Positions 8,318 to 17,211 of a DNA stretch of 60,155 bases are shown one piece after another. A model generated the notes under the pieces. That model saw only the letters and a list, made by a program, of their open reading frames with translations, was not told the DNA's origin and ran no database searches. The position numbers were made by a program, and so were the translations under genes. Source of the stretch: SIG424 sp045546695 (lineage in GTDB: Bacteria; Bacillota; Clostridia; UBA1212; UBA1255); assembly GCA_045546695.1 (NCBI GenBank), contig JAZQDE010000024.1, forward strand, positions 1 through 60,155. The letters run 5' to 3'. Each line of letters begins with the position of its first letter. The stretch's first letter is position 1.

Positions 8318-8923
8318 TTATCTGATTCTCTTCTCCACACGAGACAAAGCCATCAGGACGCCAAATGACAACACTGAACAGATAACAATCTCAAGTATGC
8401 TGTTCAGACTAAGTGCGGGCAGTACAACAGCTTTGACAACGTCAAGCTCTGCACCTGCAACGGTTACTGTCGTATTATTGAAGAATATTGCCAGAAAGCC
8501 CAGGAAAAACAGTGTGTTCAGGAAAGGTGCCGCAACACCTGCTCCAACGTATGATAACGGTCTTGGCTTTTTAGCATTTATATTGCATAACTTATATATA
8601 GCTGCCGCGCCGAGACCACAAAGTAATCTTGAAACAACGCATATGATAAATGTTGCCACCGGCTTCATTGAGAAAATAGCCGTGCCAAACGGATCCATTC
8701 CGAAACATTGTGCAAAACTTGTTATACCGAAAACGAGACCGAGAAGACCGCCGCCTACGTATCCAAGCTTCGCTGCTGATATAGCGACAGGTATACTGAG
8801 AAGTGTGATTGATAAGAAACCAATCCTGAGATATCCTATTGGTGTAAAGGACATTACGAGTGTGAGCGCCACAAGTACGGCCAGAAGTGCCATCTTATAA
8901 GTGCGGGCATAGTTATTATTCAT
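8318..8923 (-). CDS. ECF transporter S component, pantothenate (PanT-like) type
   Basis: 201 residues with about six hydrophobic segments and a basic C-terminus (SRVEKRIR). Features fit S components of energy-coupling factor vitamin transporters: a short cytoplasmic start MNNNYARTYKMALLAVLVAL with the coupling-helix region, LRIGFLSITLLSIPVAI, and FGMDPFGTAIFSMKP. The S component binds the vitamin and docks with the shared EcfT/EcfA module encoded elsewhere. Assignment to pantothenate rests on the resemblance of these segments to PanT and on the adjacency of coaX. AGGAGG lies 7 nt before ATG 8923. Confidence 0.78.
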   Translation of the reverse strand: MNNNYARTYKMALLAVLVALTLVMSFTPIGYLRIGFLSITLLSIPVAISAAKLGYVGGGLLGLVFGITSFAQCFGMDPFGTAIFSMKPVATFIICVVSRLLCGLGAAAIYKLCNINAKKPRPLSYVGAGVAAPFLNTLFFLGFLAIFFNNTTVTVAGAELDVVKAVVLPALSLNSILEIVICSVLSFGVLMALSRVEKRIR

Positions 8924-8975
8924 ATTAAATTCCTCCTGCTGCTGTTCAATATAGTCAGTGATACAGCGCAGGCTA

Positions 8976-9005
8976 ATAGTAACATCGTTAAAAGCTATAT
9001 GTCAA
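8976..9005 (-). promoter_or_regulatory. Promoter of the ECF S component gene
   Basis: Minus-strand TTGACA (9000-9005), 18-nt spacer, TACTAT (8976-8981). No riboswitch-like structure is evident between it and the gene. Confidence 0.65.
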
Positions 9006-9018
9006 GTTGTTTTTATTG

Positions 9019-10257
9019 TCACAGCACTTTCCTGACAATACTTCCCTTTTTCACAGAAAATGGCAGCGCCATATGTACGTTCATCTTTGCGTGTGGCGCT
9101 CTTGTGATCTTTTCACCGGCATCATTGAACATATCGCCGACAACGTACGGAGTGATATTCCCGCCGGTACCGGGCTCTACGAACTCGATTGTGTCGCCCG
9201 TTTCAAACACGCTACGCTGCGACAGAAGCAGGTGAAAAGCGCCGTCCTCGGCATTACATTCGCTTACAAGGCCAATATAATCAGCGCCGCGGATATAAGA
9301 AGATGAAGAATAAATCTGCGAACCCTTAGTGCCTTCAACAAAAAAACCGGTACTGTAATCACGATGGCTTACCATATTTACCTCGGAAAGCAAGTTCTCA
9401 AGAATCTCAGGAGTCAATTCCCCGCCGTTTTCTATAATATCAAGTGCTTGACGGTAAGCGCGCACAACGAGCGCAACGTAGAATTCACTCTTCATACGGC
9501 CTTCGATTTTAAGAGAATGAACACCGGATTTAACAAGTTCAGGTAAATAAGGCAGCAAACATAAATCCTTAGAATTGAATAAATAAGTACCGCCTGTGGC
9601 AGGATTCTCCTCGACGTAAATAGCGTCGCGGTTGCCGTCGGTCTGGATATACTCCCAGCGGCAAGGCTGCGCGCAGTCGCCGCGGTTTGAGGACCTGCCT
9701 GTCATATAGTCACTGAGCATGCATCTGCCGGAATATGACATACACATAGCGCCGTGAACAAACACCTCAAGCTCGATATCATTGCCGACGTTAAAAGCGA
9801 TATTCTTAATCTCTTCAAAAGTAAGTTCGCGCGCCAGATTAACACGCGTAGCACCCATTTTTTTCCAGAAACGGCAAGTATGGCTGTTTAAGTTATTTGC
9901 CTGCGTGCTGACGTGAATCTGAAGTTCCGGAACCTTTTCACTGATTGCAGTAAAAGCACCGGGATCTGAAACAATAATTCCATGCACGCCAACATTATGA
10001 AGGCGCTGCGCCTGCTGCACCATGCGCTCAACATCGTTGTCGCGCGGGAAAATATTAAGCGTAACGTATATCTTTTTATCGTGCTCATTTGCGTATTTAA
10101 CGGCCGATTCAATCTCTTCAAGTGAAAAGTTATCACAGTTTGCACGAAGGCCAAAGCCGGCATCTGAGCCGATATAAACCGCATCAGCGCCGTATTCAAA
10201 CGCTGTCATCATTTTACTGTAGCTGCCACCCGGGGCGAGAAGTTCAACTTTACCCAT
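9019..10257 (-). CDS. trhP: U32-family tRNA hydroxylation protein (TrhP-like)
   Basis: 412 residues. It is annotated in many genomes as collagenase-like peptidase U32. The barrel begins KVELLAPGGSYSKMMTAFEYGADAVYIG, followed by HVSTQANNLNS and the family signature EVFVHGAMCMSYSGRCMLS then RGDCAQPCRW. This contains four conserved cysteines that bind an iron-sulfur cluster. B. subtilis YrrN/YrrO and E. coli YegQ (TrhP) hydroxylate U34 of tRNAs with prephenate-derived chemistry. The gene lies 15 nt downstream of trmR, whose product methylates that hydroxyl group, which supports a tRNA role over proteolysis. Only one U32 gene is present here rather than the Bacillus pair. Confidence 0.85.
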   Translation of the reverse strand: MGKVELLAPGGSYSKMMTAFEYGADAVYIGSDAGFGLRANCDNFSLEEIESAVKYANEHDKKIYVTLNIFPRDNDVERMVQQAQRLHNVGVHGIIVSDPGAFTAISEKVPELQIHVSTQANNLNSHTCRFWKKMGATRVNLARELTFEEIKNIAFNVGNDIELEVFVHGAMCMSYSGRCMLSDYMTGRSSNRGDCAQPCRWEYIQTDGNRDAIYVEENPATGGTYLFNSKDLCLLPYLPELVKSGVHSLKIEGRMKSEFYVALVVRAYRQALDIIENGGELTPEILENLLSEVNMVSHRDYSTGFFVEGTKGSQIYSSSSYIRGADYIGLVSECNAEDGAFHLLLSQRSVFETGDTIEFVEPGTGGNITPYVVGDMFNDAGEKITRAPHAKMNVHMALPFSVKKGSIVRKVL

Positions 10258-10272
10258 ACGAAACCTTCCTTT

Positions 10273-10881
10273 TTATACCTTTTTACTTGCCAGAATCATG
10301 CCGTCGCCGATATCAATAAGAACGGCCGACAACCTGTCATCATTCAGAATTATTTTATGAAACTCCTGCATATTCGCAATTATTGTTCTGTGTTTGTGCG
10401 GAGCCAGCGCCGGGTCCACGTCAAGTTTGCCGTGGTAAGTGCAATTGTCACAAAGAAGTATTCCATCTTTGCGAAGGAGCCTCAGACAATCCTCGTAAAT
10501 CCTCGCGTACTGGCCTTTTGCGGCATCCATAAAAACAAAATCATATTGAGCCGTCAGCGCAGGCAGCACCTCAAGACAATCGCCGCATATAACACGGATA
10601 TTCTGTGAAAAACCACAATTTTCAATATTTTTACGTGCCTCGACTACCATGTCCGGGTCAATCTCAATCGTATCGATGTGAAAATCCGGCGAAAAGCCCT
10701 GCAGCGACATAGCCATGCAAATGCTGCTGTAGCCGATAGCCGTACCAACTTCTAAAATACGCAAAGGCTTATGGATATTCATCAAAACATCCATAAACCT
10801 TTCAGAATCTGCTCTTATAATCGGGATATATTCCTTTTGCGCATAGTCGCGTAAATCGGAAATATATGACTTATTATCCAT
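10273..10881 (-). CDS. trmR: tRNA 5-hydroxyuridine methyltransferase (TrmR/YrrM)
   Basis: 202 residues. It is a class I AdoMet-dependent O-methyltransferase of the COMT-like group: ILEVGTAIGYSSICMA (motif I), IDTIEIDPDM with the acidic motif II, VLPAL...YDFVFMDAAKGQYARIYEDC (metal-binding region) and LLCDNCTYHG. In B. subtilis the orthologue YrrM methylates ho5U34 in tRNA to mo5U34. It sits between mltG and a U32 gene exactly as in Bacillus (yrrL-yrrM-yrrN), with gaps of 12 and 15 nt, so an operon is likely. A generic O-methyltransferase is the alternative. Confidence 0.88.
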   Translation of the reverse strand: MDNKSYISDLRDYAQKEYIPIIRADSERFMDVLMNIHKPLRILEVGTAIGYSSICMAMSLQGFSPDFHIDTIEIDPDMVVEARKNIENCGFSQNIRVICGDCLEVLPALTAQYDFVFMDAAKGQYARIYEDCLRLLRKDGILLCDNCTYHGKLDVDPALAPHKHRTIIANMQEFHKIILNDDRLSAVLIDIGDGMILASKKV

Positions 10882-10893
10882 TTATTGCCTCCA

Positions 10894-12171
10894 TCAGCTA
10901 CCGTATTCTTCTTTAGCCTCAAGATGCTCTTTATACGTCTTGGAGAAAATATGTGTACTAAGTCCGTCTTTTGTATTGAGAACGAAGTAATAATAAGAAT
11001 GTTCCTCCGGATAGAGCGCCGCCTCAATGGACTTGAGTCCGGGGTTGCAGATAGGTCCCGGCGGGAAACCTTCATACAGATATGTGTTGTACGGATCGTC
11101 CTCTTTTTCGTTTTCCAACGTAATGTTGATCAGATCAATATTATATAGCTTCTTGTATACGTATCTGACTGTCGCACATGACTGCCATTTATGAAGTGAT
11201 ACGTCGTAACTGTTTACACGATTCAAGAATACTCCTGCAATTTTTGCACGCTCAGAGTCGAGCTTTGCCTCTTTTTCAACAACAGAAGCGAGCGTGATGG
11301 CCTCATCGACTGTCATTCCGAGTTCTTCGGCCAATTTGTAATAAACCGGCAGGAATACTTCGTTAAAACGGTTCAGGAATTTGTAAATAACGTCGTTTAC
11401 GTTTGCCTGAACGTCAAATTCGTAAGTATCCGGGAAAAGATATCCATCAAGTCTGTAATCTCTGTCTTCTGATACTTCCGGAATAAAAGGATATGAAGAA
11501 AGGTCAATATGGTCAACCGCATATAAAAATTCATCTGCAGTACATACGCCGTTGCTCTCAAGACGCGCCGCAATCTGAACTGTCGTAAAGCCTTCAGGGA
11601 ACGTAACCTTTACTGTCTCCGGCGTACCTGACAAAATAACCATAATCTCATCGTAAGTCAGGCCCTCGCAAAGCGTATACGTACCTGCCTTGTACATATT
11701 GTCATATCCGTTGAATTTGGACAGGAATTTGTAAATCTGGTCGTTTTGGATAAGGCCCATCTCATAAAGGTCCTGAGTAATCTCCTCTGACGTCGAGCCC
11801 TTTTCTATACGGAACTTCACGGCAGTCTCAGGATCGATATATATCGTATCTATTTCTACAGGGTTGTTGTATTTGTCAATCAGATAAGTATAGGAAACGT
11901 AGCTGGAAAAAAATACCAACGCAATCAGAAAAAGTGCAAAAACAATCAGAAGCGGAATCATATAACGATGCTTCAGCTTACGTTTGTTTCTGTCCTTGAC
12001 CTTGGAAATCCTGCCGCGCTTTGTATCTGATCTGTTGCCTCTGTTTTGCTCAACAACCTCAAATTCTTCATTCTCAGCTTCTTTAATAGCCTTTTTCTGC
12101 GCAATTTCCTTTTCTTTTGCTCTCTGGCCCGGTCTTCTTATTCCTTTTGTTTGCTTTAAGTTTCCTTTCAA
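10894..12171 (-). CDS. mltG: Endolytic murein transglycosylase
   Basis: 425 residues from TTG 12171, which has GGAGGT 9 nt upstream; the longer frame starting at 12192 has no such site. It has a basic cytoplasmic region (1-~70), a TM helix (~72-97), a LysM-like region (~120-180) and the YceG/MltG catalytic domain with LDGYLFPDTYEF, ITLASVVEKEA (catalytic Glu ~299), VFLNR and FPPGPICNPGLKSIEAAL. MltG cuts nascent glycan strands at the membrane and so sets strand length during peptidoglycan growth. It lies between typA and trmR. A start at 12192 would add seven residues. Confidence 0.93.
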   Translation of the reverse strand: MKGNLKQTKGIRRPGQRAKEKEIAQKKAIKEAENEEFEVVEQNRGNRSDTKRGRISKVKDRNKRKLKHRYMIPLLIVFALFLIALVFFSSYVSYTYLIDKYNNPVEIDTIYIDPETAVKFRIEKGSTSEEITQDLYEMGLIQNDQIYKFLSKFNGYDNMYKAGTYTLCEGLTYDEIMVILSGTPETVKVTFPEGFTTVQIAARLESNGVCTADEFLYAVDHIDLSSYPFIPEVSEDRDYRLDGYLFPDTYEFDVQANVNDVIYKFLNRFNEVFLPVYYKLAEELGMTVDEAITLASVVEKEAKLDSERAKIAGVFLNRVNSYDVSLHKWQSCATVRYVYKKLYNIDLINITLENEKEDDPYNTYLYEGFPPGPICNPGLKSIEAALYPEEHSYYYFVLNTKDGLSTHIFSKTYKEHLEAKEEYGS

Positions 12172-12216
12172 ATCAGCTGCACCTCCATGCAAAGGGCCGG
12201 TTAATTATTTATACAA

Positions 12217-14046
12217 TCAATTGGATGATTTGCTTCTGTTCTTTGCGCGAAGATCAGTATTCAGAATCTTCTTGCGCAGACGGATATTTTTCGGAGTAAT
12301 CTCGCAAAGCTCGTCGTCGCCTATAAATTCAAGAGATTGCTCTAAGCTGAAGATAACAGGTGGTGTGAGTCTCAGAGCTTCATCTGATCCTGACGCACGG
12401 ATATTTGTAACATGCTTCTTTTTACATACATTTATTACAAGATCTTCATTTCTTGCACTCTCGCCGACGATCATTCCCTCGTAAACCTTTACGCCGGGGC
12501 CGATGAAAAGTCGTCCACGCTCCTGGGCGTTATAAAGACCATAAGTTATGGATTCGCCCTGTTCCCATGCAACAATAGCACCGTGTGTTCTTGAATTTAT
12601 ATCGCCTTTGTACGGCTCATATCCGTCAAAGATATGATTCATTATACCATTACCTCTTGTGTCCGTCAAAAATTCCGACCTGTATCCGATAAGGCCTCTT
12701 GAAGGAATCTTGAATTCAAGCCTTGAATATCCGTTTGCACCGGGATGCATGTCGAGCATCTCGCCTTTGCGGATACCAACTTTTTCCATAACTGTACCGA
12801 TAACGTCCTCGGGCACATCAATCGTAAGCCTCTCCATTGGCTCGTAAAGAAGGCCGTCTACCTCCTTGAAAATAACCTTCGGTCTTGATACCTGGAATTC
12901 ATAACCCTGTCTTCTCATTGTTTCAATAAGAATAGACAAATGAAGTTCGCCTCTGCCTGATACTTTGAATGTATCTGCGCTGTCAGTCTCCTCTACTCTC
13001 AGACTTACGTTTGTATCCAGCTCTTTGAAAAGTCTGTCGCGGATATGACGAGATGTTACATAAGTACCTTCGGTGCCTGCAAACGGGCTGTTATTTACTG
13101 AAAAGTTCATTGAAAGTGTCGGTTCATCAATGTTTACAAATGGTATCGGAGTCGGATCATCAGGACTACAGATAGTGTCACCGATATTTATCTCAGGTAT
13201 ACCGGCAAGTACAATAATATCGCCGGCGGAAGCCTTTTCACTGTCAACTCTCTTAAGACCCGAGAATTTATATAAGTATGATACCTTGGCATTGCGGTTC
13301 ATGCCCTGCTGATTGCAAACGACAACGTTCTGGCCACATACAATCTCGCCTCTTTCGATACGTGCAACAGCGATCTTGCCAACGTACGGGTCTGTGCTGA
13401 CGTTTGATACGAGCATACGTACAGGAGCCTCAGGATCAACCTCGGGAGCCGGAATCTCGTCGATAATCGCTTCAAACAATGGCTCAAGGTTAACGTGCTC
13501 GTCGTCCAGATTCTTTATAGCATAGCCATCTCTCGAAGAAGCATATACAACAGGAAAATCAAGCTGTTCGTCAGACGCACCAAGGTCCATAAACAACGCA
13601 AGAACTTCGTCGAGAACTTCATCAGGGCGTGCGCCGTCACGGTCAATCTTGTTGATTACAACAACTGCCTTGAGGTCCATAGAAAGTGCCTTGGATAAAA
13701 CGAATCTCGTCTGGGGCATTGCGCCTTCAAATGCATCAACCAGCAAAAGTACGCCATCAACCATACCGAGTACGCGCTCAACCTCGCCACCGAAGTCCGC
13801 GTGTCCGGGTGTATCAACAACGTTTATCACGTGGTCCTTGTATTCAATCGCTGTATTTTTGGAAAGAATTGTAATTCCGCGCTCTTTTTCAAGGTCATTG
13901 GAGTCCATAACTCTCTCTGCCACAACCTCGTTGTCACGGAACGTGCCGCTCTGTCTGAGCAGACCGTCAACGAGTGTCGTCTTGCCGTGGTCTACGTGCG
14001 CAATAATCGCTATATTTCTTATATTATTTCTTGATATCAAACTCAT
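12217..14046 (-). CDS. typA: Ribosome-associated GTPase TypA/BipA
   Basis: 609 residues, full length. The translational GTPase G domain has IAHVDHGKTTLVDGLL (P-loop), DTPGHADF and NKIDR, followed by EF-G-like domains II, III and V and the TypA-specific C-terminal domain (GVKVYEGMIVGE, RLTPPVIFSLEQSLEFI). BipA binds the ribosome at the elongation-factor site and supports assembly of the 50S subunit, especially in cold. AAGAAGG lies 7 nt upstream of ATG 14046. It leads a probable operon typA-mltG-trmR-trhP, with 45, 12 and 15 nt gaps. Confidence 0.97.
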   Translation of the reverse strand: MSLISRNNIRNIAIIAHVDHGKTTLVDGLLRQSGTFRDNEVVAERVMDSNDLEKERGITILSKNTAIEYKDHVINVVDTPGHADFGGEVERVLGMVDGVLLLVDAFEGAMPQTRFVLSKALSMDLKAVVVINKIDRDGARPDEVLDEVLALFMDLGASDEQLDFPVVYASSRDGYAIKNLDDEHVNLEPLFEAIIDEIPAPEVDPEAPVRMLVSNVSTDPYVGKIAVARIERGEIVCGQNVVVCNQQGMNRNAKVSYLYKFSGLKRVDSEKASAGDIIVLAGIPEINIGDTICSPDDPTPIPFVNIDEPTLSMNFSVNNSPFAGTEGTYVTSRHIRDRLFKELDTNVSLRVEETDSADTFKVSGRGELHLSILIETMRRQGYEFQVSRPKVIFKEVDGLLYEPMERLTIDVPEDVIGTVMEKVGIRKGEMLDMHPGANGYSRLEFKIPSRGLIGYRSEFLTDTRGNGIMNHIFDGYEPYKGDINSRTHGAIVAWEQGESITYGLYNAQERGRLFIGPGVKVYEGMIVGESARNEDLVINVCKKKHVTNIRASGSDEALRLTPPVIFSLEQSLEFIGDDELCEITPKNIRLRKKILNTDLRAKNRSKSSN

Positions 14047-14093
14047 AAATCAGCCTTCTTAAAAATTTTTATAGATATCTGAATAAAATAAAT

Positions 14094-14133
14094 CTGCAAG
14101 GAGCGCTGCATTATATATCAGCGCTGCTTGCAG
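14094..14133 (-). terminator. Terminator-like hairpin downstream of the CofE-like gene
   Basis: CTGCAAG-AGCGCTG arms with one mismatch around a 10-nt AT loop, followed on the minus strand by a T-rich stretch. It separates the CofE-like gene from typA. Confidence 0.65.
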
Positions 14134-14148
14134 TGTGAAAATCAATAC

Positions 14149-15348
14149 TTATGCCTTCTGACTTGTGTAATTGTCAAAATATCCCTGAATAAATACGATA
14201 GGTGTACCCTTGTCGCCGCTACCTGAAGTAAGGTCGCAAAGTGAACCGATAAGGTCTGTAAGACGTCTTGGTGTAGTACCCTGAGAAGCCATATTGCCTA
14301 CGAGGTTGCTGTTCTTATTCTTGATATACTCAGAAATAGCATCCTTGAGCGCCTGTCCGCTGAGTGAAGCAAAATCATTATCAGCGAGATACTTGAGCTT
14401 AATCTCATTCGGTGTACCTTCAAGACCATTTGTATATCCCGGTGAAACAACCGGATCTGCGAGTTCCCATATCTTACCAACAGGATCTTTGAAAGCACCG
14501 TCGCCGTATACCATAACTTCAACGAGCTTGCCTGTCTTATCTAAGATAAGCTGCTGAAGTGCTTCAACGAACTCCTGGCATTTTTCTGGGAAAAGCTTTA
14601 CTGTCTCTTCTGTAGCTTTGTTTGAGCCGAGCAATCCATATTTTGCATTGCAACCGCTGCCATCAACAGGAACGCTCAGAATATCATCGAGGCTGCAAAC
14701 CTTTTCAGCACCGTTTGCAAGAAGAATTCTCTTTGTTCTTGCTCTTGTGTGGATATCACAGTTAAGAACGTTCTTTGTATACTTGAGAATCGATCTGCAA
14801 TCGTTTCCAAAAATAATCTCAACTTCTGCGCCGCACTCTTTGATGAGGTCGCCGTAATATTCAACGTAATCAACACCTGTGAAAGGATGTTTGTTATAAC
14901 CGAAAAGCTTGCGGTATTCTTCTAATGAAAGAACGTCTGTATATGGATTAACATCCGTCGCATCGAGCTGGTCAAGTGAAATGAGGTGGTTGCCAACTTC
15001 ATCAGAAGGATAGCTGAGCATCAGGTAAACCTTTTTGGCACCCTTTGCAATACCTCTTAAACAAATAGCAAATCTGTTTCTGCTGAGAATCGGGAAAATA
15101 ACGCCGATGTCTTCTCCGCCGAGCTTTGCCTTAACGTCTGCAGCAATATTGTCTACTGTAGCGTAATTGCCCTGAGCTCTGGCAACTACAGCTTCTGTAA
15201 CAGCAATGATATCTCTGTTCTGAATCTCGAAATTCTCGTACTCTGAAGCCTTTAATATTGAGTCAGCAACGATGGCAACAAGGTCATCTCCGCTTCTGAT
15301 AATAGGAGCGCGTACTCCGCGCACAACCGTTCCACACATTCTTTCCAT
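14149..15348 (-). CDS. Coenzyme F420-0:L-glutamate ligase (CofE)-like protein
   Basis: 399 residues. The N-terminal half carries the F420 ligase fold: VRGVRAPIIRSGDDLVAIVADSI, RDIIAVTEAVVARAQGNYATVDNIAADVKAKLG, VIFPILSRNRF. The C-terminal half has VMVYGDGAFKDPVGKIWELADPVVSPGYTNG, the Asp-rich metal- and GTP-binding region. CofE adds glutamate to F420-0 in F420-producing organisms. No other F420 gene lies near, and the protein is longer than the archaeal enzyme, so its glutamyl acceptor may be something else. AAGGAG is 12 nt before ATG 15348. It is monocistronic, with its own promoter and a hairpin after it. Confidence 0.8.
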   Translation of the reverse strand: MERMCGTVVRGVRAPIIRSGDDLVAIVADSILKASEYENFEIQNRDIIAVTEAVVARAQGNYATVDNIAADVKAKLGGEDIGVIFPILSRNRFAICLRGIAKGAKKVYLMLSYPSDEVGNHLISLDQLDATDVNPYTDVLSLEEYRKLFGYNKHPFTGVDYVEYYGDLIKECGAEVEIIFGNDCRSILKYTKNVLNCDIHTRARTKRILLANGAEKVCSLDDILSVPVDGSGCNAKYGLLGSNKATEETVKLFPEKCQEFVEALQQLILDKTGKLVEVMVYGDGAFKDPVGKIWELADPVVSPGYTNGLEGTPNEIKLKYLADNDFASLSGQALKDAISEYIKNKNSNLVGNMASQGTTPRRLTDLIGSLCDLTSGSGDKGTPIVFIQGYFDNYTSQKA

Positions 15349-15407
15349 AAATAACGTATGCTCCTTAAAAAATATATGACGTACGGCAATAATTCCTGTA
15401 CCTTGGA

Positions 15408-15436
15408 ATAATATATGTTTAGGAGTCGATTGTCAA
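15408..15436 (-). promoter_or_regulatory. Promoter of the CofE-like gene
   Basis: Minus-strand TTGACA (15431-15436), 17-nt spacer, TATTAT (15408-15413), about 60 nt before the start. Confidence 0.75.
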
Positions 15437-15444
15437 GATTTTTC

Positions 15445-17124
15445 TTACTCATACATCAAAACAGCACCTGCCGGCATGCCGCTTGAGCCGCACAGATTGA
15501 CATGCTTGCCGTAAACGTTATGCATAAGGCAATTGTACACCACGCCCTTCATTTCTACTGAGCACGTAATCGTGATTTCGTTGCTTCCCGTTATCTTTGC
15601 TTCTATTGTTCTCTTTCCGCCGGGTTGGATAATATTGTAATTATCATCAAGAATTGCAAAGCCTTTTACGATATCTCCGCCGTCTGACGTTTTAAGGCCG
15701 GAGCCAACATTTTCATAAGTAAGGACAGCTTTTTTACCACCATCTGAGAGTTTGACAGACTTAAGAACAGGTCCGCATGCTTCTTCCATAGGAATGATGC
15801 CGAGCACGCCTGCAGCAAGTTTTGCCGTACGCTCGCCTTGTTCAAATTTACAATTCGGGTGGAGTGTATTCCAGAAAGTGTCATCAAGCCACAGGTCGCT
15901 TGATACTGACAGGTAACTGTTGTTCAGATACTGCGGTACGCTGCCGAGCACTGCGCGGATAAGACCAACGTCCATCGCTGCCCACTGCGGTGCCGTTGCA
16001 GATGGCTTGAAATTCGCAGGCTGCTTGTAGTTTGTCGGGAATTCAACCATATATACAGGGAAATCTTTGTTTATAAGATTATGTGTTCCCCTCATATATT
16101 TCATCAATTCGCTGAAATTCTGTGCGAAAACGCTTGCTCTTTCAACCTGGAAATCGCTCTCGCCCTGATACCAGATAACGCCGGCGATAGCATACTTTTC
16201 AAACGGAGCCATATAATGGTTGTACATATATCTGCCTGCGTCTGCATTTACGCCTGTTGTTTTGTAATATCCGCCTGCTTCGTTATACGTATCTGTGCCA
16301 CATTTTTCAGCAACTTCGTTTGACATAAACGCGCCTAAAGGCTGGCCGTTTCCGTCTATTTCAATCATACCGACCGGTATGGCAGAATTTGTCATTTTTA
16401 CCATATTCTGTGCAAAAAGATATCCGATTGCAGAAAAAGGAGATACAGCGCCGACGTTAGCGTTGCGCCATTTGCCTTTGTGACCGAGCTCTGTCAGGAC
16501 CTCTTCTGTGCCTCTCTTCGGATAACCTATAGTCTGAGTCAATGAGTTGTAATGAAGGCGAATGGGAGCTTCTTTATCTATGCCCTTGCTGCCGCCTTTT
16601 TCAGGATCCTGTATATACTGCCAATGCTGCTGCATTGAGTACGCAACGTTGGACTGACCGATTACCATGTACACGTCGCCCACAAGAACGTCTTCAAATA
16701 AAACTTCCTTTGTATCTGTGTAGATTCTCATTGCATGGCCAAGCTCAGTGCTGGCATCGAGCCTCGCACCAAAAGTAATCGTCCACTCGCCGTTTTCAAT
16801 GAGAGCCTCAGCAAACATGCCCTTGAAGCTGCCTGACACCTTCTTGCCGTTTTCAGACTCGGGAGCAGTACCCCATATTCTCAGATGTTCGCCTCTCTGG
16901 ACAACCATATCATCACTGAAAACGTTTGACACATCAAAGTCAGCGGCATATTCCGCCTCAAGTGTGGGACCTACCATAACGTCAACAATGGGTTCTGCGG
17001 TCGGCTCCGGCTCGTCTGTCGCATCAGGAGTATTGTCGCCTGTACCACTCGTACATCCGGCAAAGGATACGCCGAACAGCATTATACCTATAGCCATTAA
17101 AATTATACGTTTCCAGTTATTCAT
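15445..17124 (-). CDS. SASA-family (sialate O-acetylesterase-like) esterase lipoprotein
   Basis: 559 residues from ATG 17124; GGAGGT is 8 nt upstream, while the in-frame TTG 17133 abuts that site. It has a lipobox VSFAGC, a short acidic TDEPEPTAEP linker, a small beta domain (~70-150, VFSDDMVVQRGEHLRIWG) and an SGNH/SASA hydrolase domain with VIGQSNVAYSM (nucleophile Ser), IWYQGESDF and LHPN near the C-terminus (catalytic His). The family removes O-acetyl groups from sugars. In this neighbourhood, acetylated pectin or xylan is a more likely substrate than sialic acid. It is anchored outside the membrane as a lipoprotein. It is transcribed with, or just upstream of, the CofE-like gene, which has its own promoter. 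Confidence 0.85.
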   Translation of the reverse strand: MNNWKRIILMAIGIMLFGVSFAGCTSGTGDNTPDATDEPEPTAEPIVDVMVGPTLEAEYAADFDVSNVFSDDMVVQRGEHLRIWGTAPESENGKKVSGSFKGMFAEALIENGEWTITFGARLDASTELGHAMRIYTDTKEVLFEDVLVGDVYMVIGQSNVAYSMQQHWQYIQDPEKGGSKGIDKEAPIRLHYNSLTQTIGYPKRGTEEVLTELGHKGKWRNANVGAVSPFSAIGYLFAQNMVKMTNSAIPVGMIEIDGNGQPLGAFMSNEVAEKCGTDTYNEAGGYYKTTGVNADAGRYMYNHYMAPFEKYAIAGVIWYQGESDFQVERASVFAQNFSELMKYMRGTHNLINKDFPVYMVEFPTNYKQPANFKPSATAPQWAAMDVGLIRAVLGSVPQYLNNSYLSVSSDLWLDDTFWNTLHPNCKFEQGERTAKLAAGVLGIIPMEEACGPVLKSVKLSDGGKKAVLTYENVGSGLKTSDGGDIVKGFAILDDNYNIIQPGGKRTIEAKITGSNEITITCSVEMKGVVYNCLMHNVYGKHVNLCGSSGMPAGAVLMYE

Positions 17125-17211
17125 AACCTGCAACCTCCATTTAATTTTCCGCTGATATTTCTCTTATTTTCTCATATCACCTGTGAAAAGTAAATGGCTG
17201 TTACAGCAAAA

